Position numbers and translations under genes: made by a program. This document shows positions 23,654 through 36,640 of a stretch of DNA of 64,000 nt, one piece after another. How positions within the stretch are numbered: the first letter of the stretch is position 1; each line of letters starts with the position of its first letter. Below the pieces are notes generated by a model. It did not search any database, was not told the origin of the DNA, and saw nothing but the letters and a program-made list of their open reading frames with translations. Source of the stretch: Dasypus novemcinctus (lineage: Eukaryota > Chordata > Mammalia > Cingulata > Dasypodidae); the NCBI RefSeq assembly GCF_030445035.2, contig NC_080679.1:119013992-119077991 (forward strand), in the 5' to 3' direction.

Positions 23654-26600
23654 TGAGCCTGGATCTTTGTACATTGATATTTTGTAGGAAGGAAGAAGGA
23701 TTTGAGTCTGGAACAAAGTACAAAATATCTAGTAGAGGATTCTTTCCCTTGCAAAAGATTTTTAAAGAAGGAATATTTTATATATGTTCTATGACAGTTT
23801 CCTATATACCTGAAGAATTAATTATTCTACACCATTGTTGTGGCTGTGCCAAAAGGCTCTGCCATAAGTGAGTGACCAGCTTGGTGGGGAGGATGAAGCA
23901 GTAGCACATGACACTGGGAGTAATTTTCCCCCAGTACAGTCCTGGGGATGTAGGGAATTTGTGTGTGTGGGGGTGGTTGTTAGCAATCCCAAATCGGTGT
24001 TTATGTCTGAGAAAGTGGACTGGCTTTAGGTTCATGTCAGACTCCTGCAAAGTGATCTGGCAAGTGGGGTATTGCTGTAGGAATTTCCAGGAGTGACAAG
24101 AATCAGTTGAGTTTTTTCTTAATGTCACAAGGATGTGCTTTTGCACATAGGACTATTTCTTGTTAAATGGATTGTAATTTAATATTCAAATGATTAATAT
24201 TATAAATATTAAAACAGATTAAAAATGTTCTTATGTCATTTTATAGTATTTTTAACTTCTTTGTATAACAGAAAGTTGAGATGATAGTTTCCTTTTGTTT
24301 CAGGATTTCTGGTAAAGTCTCAAAGTGGAGAATAATGGCGGAGTTCTAGAGTCATTATGTAGGAGTTATAAAAAGATCACAACACTGGTCCTGGGACCCT
24401 CATCCCCATTGCCCCATCCAGCCCACATCAGAGAAGAAATAATGAAATATAGAATGAAGGAAATCCATAGGTTATAGTACCTTTCAAATTTCCTCCTTCC
24501 TCCCGTATACCAAATTCAAGTGAGGGGGCCTTAAAGAGATCTCTATGATAGTGCTTGAGATTTTCTGAATGAATGGGTCATTGACTTCTGACATCCTGGC
24601 TGCAGGTTCACTCAGCTGCTGAAACTTGAATGCCCCTCTAGAGCCACCGAATTGCATGTGCTCAGATAGCTCTTGGGAGATCCTGACATGTATATTTAGC
24701 TGTGGGGGTACAGACGTGAACCTACTTCTAGGGGCCCACCTGAGGACCTCTGAAGGACAGAGGTGAGCTGGAGCAAACCATGATAACAGAGAAAGGCAGC
24801 AGTAGGGAGATGCCTAGTGTTCCACAGTTTGGTAAGGCAAGGGTGTACGAAATTCCCTGTGCAAAACATGCTTAGGAAACAACTTGGCTAAAAGTGACTT
24901 GAAAGACTTTTTGTACAAGTAGGCTGCCTGCTGAGCAGTGCCAGAATTCCTGCTCTTCTGATGAGGCTGAAGCTAATTTACTTCCCCACTTGGTTTTTAT
25001 TTTATTCTTTTTATATCAATGTTATAAGTTACTCAGTTAACACAAGGTAATAACTACAATAACAATAAATCTGCTTTACTTGGCAATTACACTCCCTCCT
25101 TATTTTTGTTTATTCTTCAGTCTTGAGGGATTTGCGATAAAATCCACTGTTTCAGGCTGAGAAGGGCCATAGGTATGGGGCAGAAGAATGGAACTGTTTT
25201 GCTTGCAGTTGAAGATACTCCTTACTTTGTTTTGGGGCTGGTCCATCATCACCATTCTGTTAGCTGCCAGGACAGGCCCGAAGAACTGGAGAATGGGAGT
25301 TGACAGTAAACCTGCTGGTTTTCAGGCTCAAAGGGCATGGGAACAATCTGTAGGCTTTAAGTCTCTGAGAAATAAACTTAACAAGTAAATTAAAAATTAT
25401 AGATCTAAATATAAGAAGTAGAAGAGTCATGATTAGGGGATTTATAAGTGAGTATAACTATGTTATATTGGGGAAATAGCTTTTCATATATTCCCCAAAA
25501 GAGCCTGGTGAGGTGGTCTTGATTCTTGTAGCCTGTGGCTTGCCTATATATAGTGTCTGGACTTTCCCAGGGCCCGTAGGAGCACTTTACTTAGCTACTC
25601 ACTTTGTTGACTGCATTCTGCATTTCCCCCCCAAAATAACTATACAATCTTAGGGGTCATCTTCCAGACAGGGCACAAAAAGGAGACTATAACCTAGTTT
25701 CAGATGCCCTTCAACTGCTGATGGAGATGGTACAACCTGCTTGGTCAGGGGCTGAGGAGAATTGGGTCATGAATCCTGGTGAGCTCAGTCAAGGAAGCTG
25801 GGAATCAGTGTAGAAGAGTAGGTCTAGGACTATGTGGTAAAGTTAGATGTAGGCAAACTGTGGTCTTCAAAACTTCCTTTTTTTTCTTTTTGGCTAGGTT
25901 GATTTCAATGTTCTGTTCTTGGACATTTTTTTCTAAATGTAGAGTTTTCCGAAAGGGTTAGTATGTCAATTATTTGATTAGTATTCCTTTTCAACAGATT
26001 CGTGTTGCTTATAAAGAAAGCATCCATTATTCTGTATAGTGACTAAATTATGATTGCTGAAATAAGACACCACCTCTGTGGGTATGACCTGCAAATTATC
26101 AAAACATTGCTGGGTTCTGATTAGTTACAAGAGAAGTGTGTGTCTATTGCTCTAAATATCAGATCAGTGATGAAAACCACAGGTGTCCCAGCTGAAGTGG
26201 CTATTCTTGGTATAAAGTGATTCTGTTTAATACTTTAATAGGACATAAACTTATCTGGTTTAAAAAACATGAAAATATCATCTCAACATGGTCTGCTCTA
26301 AAAATTTCATGCTCTAGAAAAAGCTAATCTTATGTGTCTGTATGTTGTATAGCTTATGCCAACCATACGAGAGTAAAATCTGGAGAGTTTCAGACACAGT
26401 TGAGTGTTTTATATTCTCGTGTTATGTTTGGGAGTGGGAAAAGGGAGGTGGGACAATTATCAGGTTCTCTCCTGGTTTTGATACAAGTACCCATTAAGGT
26501 TGACCTGTTTGTAGGGGACTAAGGGAGAAGCCTGGCTGGTCATCAGGTTAGTGGAATAAAGGTTGGGTGGGAAGGCTACTTGTTGTTGGTAGGTAGCTAG

Positions 26601-27995
26601 AGAAATATTACAGGCATAGGAAATCAAGCCCAATTCCACACTCTATGCACTGGTAGAGATGAGCCTCTTTATTGTATCGCTAAGCATAGGATTGGCAATG
26701 CATAGGATTTGCCAAGATTTGGATCAAGGTCTGCCTGAACTGGTCTACAGGATGGAATTTCTCTGTATGGATCACCAAGCAGGCTGAGAAAAGAAAGGAA
26801 CTGTTAGGCATAAAAAATAGTTGGAGCAAGTACATGGAACGAGCAAGAGATCAAGTGGCAAAGCAAATAGAATTATAAAGCTAGCCTGAGCACATTGCAT
26901 TCTTTCAAATATTTTTTCCTAAACGTAGAATTTTTCAAAAGGATTGGTGTGTCACTTCTTTTATCTTCAAAGGTCCTATTCACAAAAAGGTTCATACCCA
27001 CAGTCTCAGGGGTTGAGACTTGAACATGTGCAGATATGATTCATTCCTCAATACCACTGTATCAATCAGGAATGTATTCAGCTACAAAATACAGAAAAGT
27101 TGAATGACCATAGATTAAAAAAATAATAAAAGCATATTTGTTACACATAATAATTAGTCTGGAGGTGACAGTCCAGAGTAGATAAGTTTAATAATGACCT
27201 CAGGGGCCCATGCTTATCCCCTGTTTTATTCCACAATCCTTAGGATGTTGGTGTTTATGCTTTGCTTATGCTTGTTTGTTTTATGGGCACTGGAGGTTGC
27301 CCCATCAACAGTTCTCATGACTGTATTATAGATGGAAGAAGGAGGAAGGAGGACAGGCTTCCTCAGCAGATTTCTGCTTGCATCCCTGACCTATGTCATA
27401 TACTCACACCTCGTTCAGAAGGGGGCTAAGTAAACACATTTCCAGCTTTTACACCCTCTATACCAGAGTCAGGCAAAGGAGAAGAGTATTGAAAGCAGAG
27501 GTTGCATCAGCCAACCTGTGGTGTTGGCCCACAGCCATTCTAAGAATAAATATTATATAAGCAATTATTAGATCACACAATATGTTCTGAATTATTAATA
27601 TTTCTCATCTCCCAAATATTGTAATATGAGAGGTGGTGGTTTAAATCTTTCTTGCTGCTAGCCTGATTTATCTTAGATTCAGCCCAGTTTCTTCCATACC
27701 TGGGTCTATGGCTCTTTGAAAAATGATAGGCTCAGTTATACTTAGGCATAGCAATTAAGTTCTATTGTGCATTCCAATTCCAGTCCATCAGAATGGCTGC
27801 CAAGACTGCCATGTAGAGATGAATTCTGAAGTTGCACTGAGGGCTGGCAGGAAAGTTGGCTTCGATGTTTGCCACTAGTGAACAAGGGGAAAAATGCTTG
27901 TCCATGTGCTGAGTGTCTGCCCTAACTTCTTCCCTATAGAATTCAGCTATAATATAAGCCCTTCCTTGGAAATTATACTAATTTTCCTCTTTCCT
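23654..27995. other. Non-coding interval, repeat content unclear
   Basis: No exon or RNA gene recognised. A roughly 50-bp similar phrase ('tctaaatgtagagttttcc' and 'cctaaacgtagaatttttc') occurs at 25924-25977 and 26910-26963, so part of the interval may be an unrecognised retroelement. 27050-27500 also looks like an old repeat I cannot name. Confidence 0.4.
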
Positions 27996-28004
27996 TGTGT
28001 AACT

Positions 28005-28389
28005 TTTTTTTTCTTATCTTTTTTTAAAAAGATACATAGATCACACAAAATGTTACCTCTTATATAAAAAATGTAAGAGGTTCCCATATACCCCATTCCC
28101 CACCCCACCCCCACTCCTCCCACATCAACTTCTATCATTAGTGTAGTAATTCATTGCATTTTGTGAGTACATTTTGTAGCATTGCTACATAGCATGGATT
28201 ATAGTTTATGTTGTAGTTTACACTCTCTCCCAGTCCATTCAGTGGGTTATGGCAGGATATATAATGTCCTGCATCTGTCCCTGCAATATTATTGAGGACA
28301 ACTCCAAGTCCCGAAAATGCCCCAATATCCCACCTCTTTTTCCCTCTCCCTGCCTTCAGCAACTGCCATGGCCACTGTCCCCACATCAA
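28005..28389 (-). mobile_element. L1 3' UTR copy, 5'-truncated, with target duplication
   Basis: Shares with the 13.2-kb insertion the phrases 'gaggacaactccaagtcccg' and 'gccatggccact' and the same order of landmarks back to the T-rich end. The 9-bp tgtgtaact at 27996-28004 and 28390-28398 is a target-site duplication. More diverged than the 13.2-kb copy at the 3' end, so it comes from a related but different subfamily. Confidence 0.8.
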
Positions 28390-28398
28390 TGTGTAACT

Positions 28399-30220
28399 CT
28401 TTTAATGCTACTATTTCTCAAGAAAGTAAAACAAAAACTTTTGCTAAGTGAGAATGAGTTCAATTAGGAAGTTAAAGACATGGAGCCCAGGTTGACAGTC
28501 AGCTAAACATTTTTTCTGAGAGAAAAGAATTCAACTAGTTCTTGGGATATCACCATTAGCTGTGCAATATGAGGGCCAGGTTCTAACTAACATTCAAAGG
28601 AGTGAGAGTCACCACATTAATTTTGTTTCAGTTTACACCATCATTTTTATAACCAGTTGGAATAAAACTTTATTCCCAAAACAGCAACCTTCAATTTCTC
28701 TACCAAAAGATATTTATGATCAAAAGTATGTTCATATAAATGAACAATCATATTCACTAGAAGATATAATTATAAAGAACTTACTATACTAAGACAGGAG
28801 ATGTATTTTTTATTCTCTCAATAAAATATATTTTATTCCAACCTATATCATAAGTTATATCCTCTTTAACTAGAGGATATGATGTTCAAGGTCTTTGGGA
28901 AGATTTGTGAGGAAGCCTAAAAAGCAACCGAAATATACTTCACATCAGAGAACTACTTTTGGCAAGAATAATTCAGCTTGAGAGGTACAAGGATGATAAA
29001 TACCAATAGTTCAAAGGTTAAGTTATAAGTAATTTTCTTCCATGTAAACTTGCATATATTTTATACCTCCAATTCTTGTTTTAATTAGACATCAGAGAAT
29101 AATATTGAAAATCCCTCTCTCATGCATGTCCTTTTTTTTCTTTCATGAGAGATGACTTAAGTAATAGAGCTTGCCAGCTGTACATCAGGTCTTGATCAAG
29201 GAAAAGTTCTGAGCTAATCAATAGGATATTTAAAACAGAGAATATAAGCAAGTCACATTGAGAAACTGATTGCTATGATTTACTATAAAAAGATAGGAAA
29301 TAAATGGTTTTACTTCAGAGTGCCTCTATCCTCCTGGAAGAGGTCCTAAAACAGAATGCCCAGTACAAGACAGACGAAATGGCAAGGGCTGTAATGAAGA
29401 AGATCATGTTCAATGTATCATCAATACTTAATATTTTGTGACTTCATAAAAGGCGCTTAATTTTTCTGAGTCTCAATTTCCTTCTCTGTGAAATATGGCT
29501 GCTCATATCTATCTAAAAATATGTGCATATGAATATGGAAATATTTATTTTTGTGTCAGCCTTATTATTGACATGAAATAAATTTGTACTAGGTGATAAG
29601 TCCTTTGCAGTCAGATAGCTATTTAACCCTAACTATAACTCCAACACACTTTTATTTTTTGATTAAAGATATAAGCCTTCAAAAATGTTTGCTGAAAGTG
29701 TGAGAGAATAAGATACTGTCAGGCATATGCCTTATAATCTAGTTTCATTTCTGCCAATGTTCAGAGTTTGTCCTAAATGATCTTCCATCTCTTATGATAT
29801 TTTGATTCAAAATAACATTCAAATCCACAGTTCCTAAGAATGGCATGAAAGAACATCAAGCAAACTCATTATCGTACAGGAAAATGTACATGCCAATGGA
29901 TAAGCCAATGAGCCCCAGGAGAATGGGTAATAGTCTTTCCTTTTGGATTTTTCTTTAAAAATTACCAAAGTAAAACATTCTTGTTGGAACAAAGTGTGAA
30001 CAAACCCAGTCCTGTATAAAATTTTTTAAAAAATAGAAATTTCTCCCCTTCCCCTCATTCTACCCTCCTTCCTGTCCTACTCCCTATGAGAAATGGTAGG
30101 AAAAGTTTGGTGCATATTTTTCAGATCTCTTTCTCTCTGTCACATATTTTCAGAGGCAAGAATAAATACAATTTTAAAAAAATGAATTATACCATACAGT
30201 AAGTACATTTTTAATGTGTA
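28399..30220. other. Non-coding DNA with a small MIR remnant
   Basis: A perfect 9-bp-stem hairpin ('atatcctct' with 'agaggatat') lies at 28856-28879. Text at 29415-29525 ('tctgagtctcaatttccttc') is a MIR remnant on the plus strand. Nothing else is recognised. Confidence 0.5.
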
Positions 30221-30717
30221 AAGAAGGAACCAAAGAAGTACCCGTTGGTAGCTTGAGGCTTTTATGGACCCAGGAAGGTCTTGTCCTTAGAGCTAATCCA
30301 TTCCTGTGGGTGTGAACCTACTGTAGGTGGGACCTTGTAATTAGGTTACTTCAGGAGGGTGTGACCCAGGGTTGGTCTTAACCCTCTAACTGTAGTCCTT
30401 TATAGATGGGATAAATACAGAGAGACACACAGAGAAAAGGCCAGAAAAGCTGAGAGAGAAAGCCAGCAGAAGCCAGGAACTGAAGCAATGAAACCCAGAA
30501 AAGAAGGGAGAGACCAGCAGATGCCACCATGTGCCTTGAAAGAAGAGCCCAGGATCGCTGGCAATTGGTCTTTGGGGAGAAAGTATGACCTGATGATGCC
30601 TTGTTTGAACATTGTCATGGCCTCAGAACTGTTAAGTTTGTGAGTTAATAAATTCTCATTGTAAAGGCCAACCCATTTCTGGTATATTGTATTCTGGCAA
30701 TCTAACAGACTAAAACA
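30221..30717 (+). mobile_element. MaLR-type solo LTR
   Basis: Plus-strand counterpart of the LTRs of the 8.6-kb provirus: 'aatccattcctgtgggtgtg', 'gggagagaccagcagatgcc', 'gagttaataaattctcattg' with AATAAA, ending 'cagactaaaaca' at 30717. The 126-codon minus frame across it is antisense to the LTR and not a gene. Confidence 0.8.
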
Positions 30718-31704
30718 GCCATCAGAGAGAAGAAACAGAGAGAAGGCTCCTAAAGAATAATGCTGGATTGTGTAATGCACAATGGAAACCTGCAGGGGGA
30801 TTAGACCAGACCTGGTGAATCAGTTTGTGCCCAGAATGGCTCCTTTTAGAACTCTTTTTATATCACACAGATGTCTACCTTCTCCATATCTATCCTAGGC
30901 TGGCTCAATAATGATTAATTCACCTAAGGTTCCTTCCTTCTTTCTAAATTCAAATGCAACAACCTGACATTAAATAATGAAACAGTTCACTTGATCAATA
31001 GAATAGACTGTGCACTCTTTGGATTGGGCATTGGGTATAGTTAATAAAATAGAGCTGAAATATTTTAGGAAATGTCAACTTTAATTAAAAATCCAGTTAT
31101 GTTTCATTATTTTAATACACCTTTACCTTTGTGTAATAGGTGGGTTTCCTGCCCTTGAAGTTAAAGGTTCAAGTTTGGCTGAAATTTATCACTTTGAAAA
31201 ATTATATCAAAGTATCACCAAGGCTGGGGTGGTTCATGTTTTAGAGTTTTCAGTGTGAGTTGCTGTGCCTTCTCCTTCCCCTTTTGTCTGCTTTTGGTCA
31301 TCTGGGCCTCAGCACTTTGCTGCTGGTGGTTGAGATTGGAAATGGAGATTGGGAGATGGTGTTAAGCCCTGTGAGAGTCTTCCCTGCATATTCCCCAACA
31401 GGTTCACTTTTAAACGTCTTGAATCATTGTTTCTATAAACCATAAAAATGTCCTAGATATTCCAAGGCTTTGAGATTCCAAATCTTCCATAAATCATTTG
31501 CACTTGGAACTCCCACAAAAATCCCATACGTTCTGATTTTACTTCTATACTCATCACATTTCTCAGTTTCTGCCAAAATTTCTGCCAGTTTTTACAGAAG
31601 ATTGAAACCAGGGCAATACTGAGCAGGGGGCAGGGAAAGGGTGAATCAACCTAGACCTTATGTATTCATCCCAGTGATCCTAGCCCACTTCAGGCTCTGT
31701 GCCC
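30718..31704. other. Non-coding DNA, no gene seen
   Basis: Unique-looking sequence leading into the inverted duplication. No family recognised. Confidence 0.5.
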
Positions 31705-32560
31705 CCAACTCCCAACCCCAGGTCATTCTGAGGATCTTTCTCAAGAGGGAAAAATCCAAGCACTGTTTGGAATAATAATAATAAAAACCTTCAGCTTTTG
31801 TGAAAGGAACTAGATGAGTGACAGACTCTTAGGAAACTCAATTTTGGGTAAAGAGAAGTAGAAAAGGGGAAAAGGAAGGAACAGAGTGGATCCCATGTAG
31901 ATATGAGCATTCTGAATCCAATGTTGGAAAAGACTGGACTGATAATCAGCCATTATATCCTACAGTGAATTTTAAAATACTGAACTATTTCTCTATCAGT
32001 TGGTGTTAGTAACTGTGACAAGCATTCTTTTTTCTGGCAGGACATTTTCTCATGGCTATGCTTCTGGAGATCATATCTGCCTGGGCAGGAAGAGGTGCCA
32101 GGGCCAAAATGACACTTTACCAGTGCCAGACAAAGGAAGATATTGTATGAAGCTGGTTGTTAAGTATTTTCTTTTGCAAGGGGAAATAATATTCCAGCAC
32201 CTTTGCTGAGAGGATAGGAACAAGAGGATTTAAAGGAAGATTAAGAGAAAATCCTAAAGTCTAACACCAACTGATAGAGAAATAGTTCAGTATTTTAAAA
32301 TCCACTGTAGGATATAATGGCTGATTATCAGTCTTTTCCAGCATTGGATTCAGAATGCTCATATCTACATGGGATCCACTCTGTTCCTTCCTTTTCCCCT
32401 TTTCTACTTCTCTTTACCCAAAATTGAGTTTCCTAAGAGTCTGTCACTCATCTAGTTCCTTTCACAAAAGCTGAAGGTTTTTATTATTATTATTCCAAAC
32501 AGTGCTTGGATTTTTCCCTCTTGAGAAAGATCCTCAGAATGACCTGGGGCTGGGAGTTGG
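31705..32560. repeat. Large near-perfect inverted duplication
   Basis: The left arm 31705-32009 (305 bp) is the reverse complement of the right arm 32261-32560 (300 bp). Comparing base by base I find three substitutions and one 5-bp indel (at about 31934-31940, 'agactggactgat' against 'agactgat'), so about 99% identity. The spacer 32010-32260 (251 bp) is not duplicated. The arms match no repeat family I know. A transcript through it would fold into a hairpin with a roughly 300-bp stem. Confidence 0.95.
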
Positions 32561-35379
32561 AATGGAGGGCCATTTGCATGCCAGCAGGCAGTGCAAGAAT
32601 TAAACTCTGTGGCATAAAATGCTTCTGAAGCGTTCAGCCCAAGTTCATTCTACGATATCTCTGTACTCGTTAGATGAGTTACAGACAGGGGCAACACAAT
32701 CAAATCTGTTCTAGAACTTGGGACTCTGTTAGCAATACTATTGAGTTGCTACCTCAATTATCACCAGTATTTATTTTGGGAAGCATAAAACAAGATAAAA
32801 ACACCATCACCTGCCTCTTTGAAGGGAAAATAATACCCAAGAAAAAACACAGGGCACATATGGAGGTCAGTGGCACCATTCCACCTGTATTATTCTGGCC
32901 AGGTGAGCAGGCATTCAATCTGAACCATTCATGGGAGTCTCACAACTATCTTATCACTCAGTTTTATTGCTACTGTTTTCCTCCTGCTACTTACTTCCTT
33001 TTTGAGTCAATTCTCAGCATCAAGGGCCCCCACAGGAAATTCACTTATTCATTCATTTGGCAAACATTTATTGTCTTTATATTAGGTGTCAGTCACCTTA
33101 AAATGATGACATGGATGATGATGAGAACGATGATGATGGTGAGTGCTGGGAAGCTCACTCTGATTTGCTAGTCAAAGATGGGTGGGAAAGACTGAGGGAA
33201 GGATTTTGGCATCAAACAGTTGGGTTTCATTTCTGACTCCAGTGTTTTGTAGCTCTGGTGTTTTATTACTCCTCGGGAGTCTTTTTCTCTTCATTTATGT
33301 AATGGGAACAATTTTACTTGACTAAGCTTATGTGGTTACTAGGAGAATAAATAAGATAACATGGAAAGTGCTGGGAGAGAGAAGGACTCATTATCAAGCC
33401 TCCATAAATATTTTTCATTTACTCTGTCTTCTAATCAATATGAGTCCATATCTGGACATCGAAATGGCATAAAGGATGAAGTCTTCGACTTTAAAGTTAT
33501 TAGTTTTGATCAGAGAGACAGTCAAAGATTTGCAATAATTGCTCCTTTAAGATCTCAAATTTCCTGTCATTTGAACAAATTTTAATGGGAATTTTGGGGC
33601 ACGATATGCACTGGCAAACAGTGGAGTGAAGAAGCAAAGAAAAAACCAATAGCCTGGGCATTATGCCAGAAAGAGAGAGAAAAAGTGTCTTCTCAAGTTC
33701 GCCTTTCTTCCTTGGTGTTATTTAATCTTCATAGCTTACCCGAGTTCTCCGGTAGGCATTTATTATTGATATTAGGGCTGTTCTTTTTACTTTGCAGTTC
33801 CCAGTGACACAGAACAGCTGAAAATCTGATCGCAACATGCCGTTTAGAGTTCACTTAATGTTCTCCATCTCCTAAGCCCCATAAATAAAGAATCAGTGTG
33901 TTTGGAGAGTTACTTAGAAGCCTCGTCCATCTTCTATGTCTTTAAGTAGAGAAAAGCCGAAATGCAGGATCTGCATCATTCTGCAGGCTTTGGCCTGTTA
34001 GCCAAAGAGAGTGAAGAGATCTCCCTGAATCTGAGGCCACTTTGCTTTGATTGGGAATTGGGCACAAATTTTTTAAGCACCTGTGTCGTTTATCCTCCCA
34101 TGCCTTACCTTACTGATGAGTTTTTAGATGAGTATAAATATACTCTGTCCACAAGTCTTACATCCATTTTTTGTGACTCTTGTTTCTGTGAAGCCATTTT
34201 AGAACCATGTTAATTTTAAAAATGAATTTTATATTTGCTAGGATCTGAATCCCCATAAGCCAGGATTAGGAGAGACACATCCCATTTAACTCCCTTGCCA
34301 TTTGCTAGCACATTTATAATAACATAATGCTTTAAAGGAGCTTCATAAGCAGTAAATTCAGGTATCCAATGAGGTTTACACTATTACTGACATTTCAGCA
34401 ATATTTTATTTGAAACTCTTTCTTACCCTATGCCACCTGAATCACTGGCAGAGTTGTTTCTTCTTCCTTTCCTTGCAGTGCTTTTGTTTTTTGGATTTTC
34501 ATTAATTTGATACTCTTTCTTATTTCTTAACTTATCACCTGATCCAGTCTTTTTAACCTCTTCTAGAGAATATTCCAGAATTTATCCTGGGAACTGCCCT
34601 CCCTCCCCCCTTTCCTCTTAAGTATGCATCCGTTTTTATTTTCCATCTCTAAATTTATAACTGGTAGCTAGAAATTGTTTTTATATAGATAGATTCTCCT
34701 GTAGGGGCCACATGGTCTTTCACCATCTCAGGTGAAACTACTGTCCTCTATTAAAGTCTTTTAAATGCATTAGGAGGAAGCATTCCTTTCTTCTTTGGGT
34801 TTCCTTTCCTAAAGTTAGATTATCATAAAAATAAAGAAGAAGGCATGTGTGAGAATAGCAATTTTATCAATAACTGTTATGGAATATATCTCCCATTGGA
34901 TGTCAATCTCACATTCTTATATTCACATTAATGGGAGGGATATTGCTTTTAAAAAAATGTGTATCTCTGCTTGGGCCCCACCATAAACCAACTAAATAGG
35001 GAACTTTGAATGAGTGGCTTTCCAGATGATTTTAATATTTAGTCATTATTGGCAACACCTGTGCTGTGCTGTTGTACCTTAATTTAACAATTAGTTATGA
35101 AGTCCTGATAATGTGTTATTCAGACCCTAAATGTTTCTGTAACCAGTTTTTCAATGAAAGTGCCAACTTCTTTTTCTTTCCAAATTATAGGTCTCTGTTG
35201 TGATCTCTCTGGGTGTCAGTTGAAAGCATGTATATTGCAAAGCAAAACTGGCTAAATCAAAGGCAACCTCATGGAAACCAAAAGGAAGAAGCAGAACTGG
35301 GTCACACGGAGGCTTGGAACCAGGAACTGGAGAGCTGGGGGTCATCTCTCTCTCCTCTGTGTTTCTCTGCCTATCTCCT
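32561..35379. other. Non-coding interval with a MIR remnant and GAT-rich patch
   Basis: 33101-33143 is rich in 'gatgat' units. 33205-33390 reads as a MIR on the plus strand ('gtaatgggaacaattttac', 'aggagaataaataagataac'). The 165-codon plus frame at 32674-33171 has no recognisable domain and a methionine run from the GAT repeats, so I treat it as chance. Block 33840-34060 looks unique and may be conserved. Confidence 0.5.
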
Positions 35380-35822
35380 TTTTATTTATTTATTCATTTC
35401 TTCCCCTCCCTCTCTCTTCCCCCCATTGTCTGCTCTCTCTGTCCATTCGCTGTGCATTCTTCTGTGTCTGTTTGTATTCTCATTAGGTGGGTCTGGGAAC
35501 TCCATCTGGAGTGGGAGAGAGGTGATCATTCTCTTGCGTCACCTCAGCTCCCTAGTTTGTTGTGTCTCATATTGTGTATTCTCTGTGTCTCTCTTTTTGT
35601 TGCGTCATCTTGCTGCATCAGTTCTCCATGTGGGTGGCACCACTCCTCGGTGGGCTGCACTCCTATGTGGGGTGCACCCCTGTGCGGGGTGGCACTTCTT
35701 GAGTGCAGCAGCAGTTGGTGCGGGCCAGCTCGCCACACAGGCCAGGAGGCCCTGGGTATTGAAACCTGGACCTCCCATATGGTAGGTGAAATTTCTATCT
35801 GTTGAGCCATATTCACTTCCCT
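35380..35822 (-). mobile_element. DAS-SINE, intermediate age
   Basis: Reverse orientation. T-rich left end, body 'gtctgctctctctgtccatt', 'ttgttgcgtcatcttgctgc', and head 'ggacctcccatatggtaggt' with 'ctgttgagccatattcactt' at the right. More diverged than the 17.8- and 53.9-kb copies. The three overlapping plus frames here, up to 190 codons, are SINE shadows. Confidence 0.8.
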
Positions 35823-36284
35823 ATACTTATCTTCTTGACTTTTCTTCTGCTGCTGTTCACACTGTCTTGGCTTTGAAAGTGTCTAACATGGATGTGTCTG
35901 CACTGGCCCCAACCCTAGTTACCTGATTCATTCTCAAATTTAATTTTTCAGTAAAGTCTAAATGATTTTTCTCTTTCCAATTCTAAGTTCTGTCAAAGAA
36001 GTTTATTTTGTTTAGATGTCTATTCTAGCTGTAACCATGAAGAATGGGCTCCTGGGCTCTGCCATTTGCTTAGTAGAGGTTGTGAGAACAGGTTTTCTGG
36101 CAGAGAGTCATAAAAGTGGGAAGGAAAAGATTGTCATCTCTAATATGAGTCTCTCTCTATGCACACACACACACAAACATCGATGTACAGCATCCATTCA
36201 TAGACAACCATATGCAGGTTAGAAAACTGAGGTTCAGAAGCCAACTTGATACGCAAGAAAGAGCCTTGAGGTGAGAGGGAAGAG

Positions 36285-36400
36285 ACATGGACTTTTGAAT
36301 TGTTTTGTTACTCACTGGTGGTGTGACTTTGGATAATAACTTGATATCTCTATTTCATTTTCCTCATCTATAAAGGAGAAGGTGGACTAATCATGGCTGG
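36285..36400 (+). repeat. MIR SINE fragment
   Basis: Diverged MIR core: 'ctggtggtgtgactttggat', 'catttt cctcatctataaag'. Confidence 0.6.
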
Positions 36401-36482
36401 TTATGCAACTCCACAGCATGTGTTATTTTAAAAACTATTTTAAAACAATGACCCTGTACCCATTTTCTGCCTTACCTTAAAC

Positions 36483-36640
36483 CAGTGTTTCTCAAAACTT
36501 TTTGTCTAGGATGTCTTACACTTGAGGGAAAAAAATTGAGGACACAAAGAGCTTTTGTTTATAGGAGTCATGTGTATTGATATTTACCATCTTGGAATTA
36601 AAAACTTAGAAATAAAAAAATACATTTGTTTATATGTCTA
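36483..36640 (+). mobile_element. hAT DNA transposon fragment (MER33-like)
   Basis: Begins 'cagtgtttctcaaaactttt', a hAT-Charlie terminus, followed by 'caaagagcttttgtttatag' and 'gtattgatatttaccat'. The 3' terminus is not clear. Confidence 0.6.

Noticed and set aside
32674..33171. 165-codon plus-strand frame
   Set aside because: No recognisable domain, no splice or start context, and the end is a methionine run made by GAT-rich DNA. Chance frame.
35213..35805. Overlapping plus-strand frames of 190 and 163 codons
   Set aside because: They run through a DAS-SINE in antisense and are rich in Ser, Leu and Cys from pyrimidine tracts. No domain; repeat shadows.
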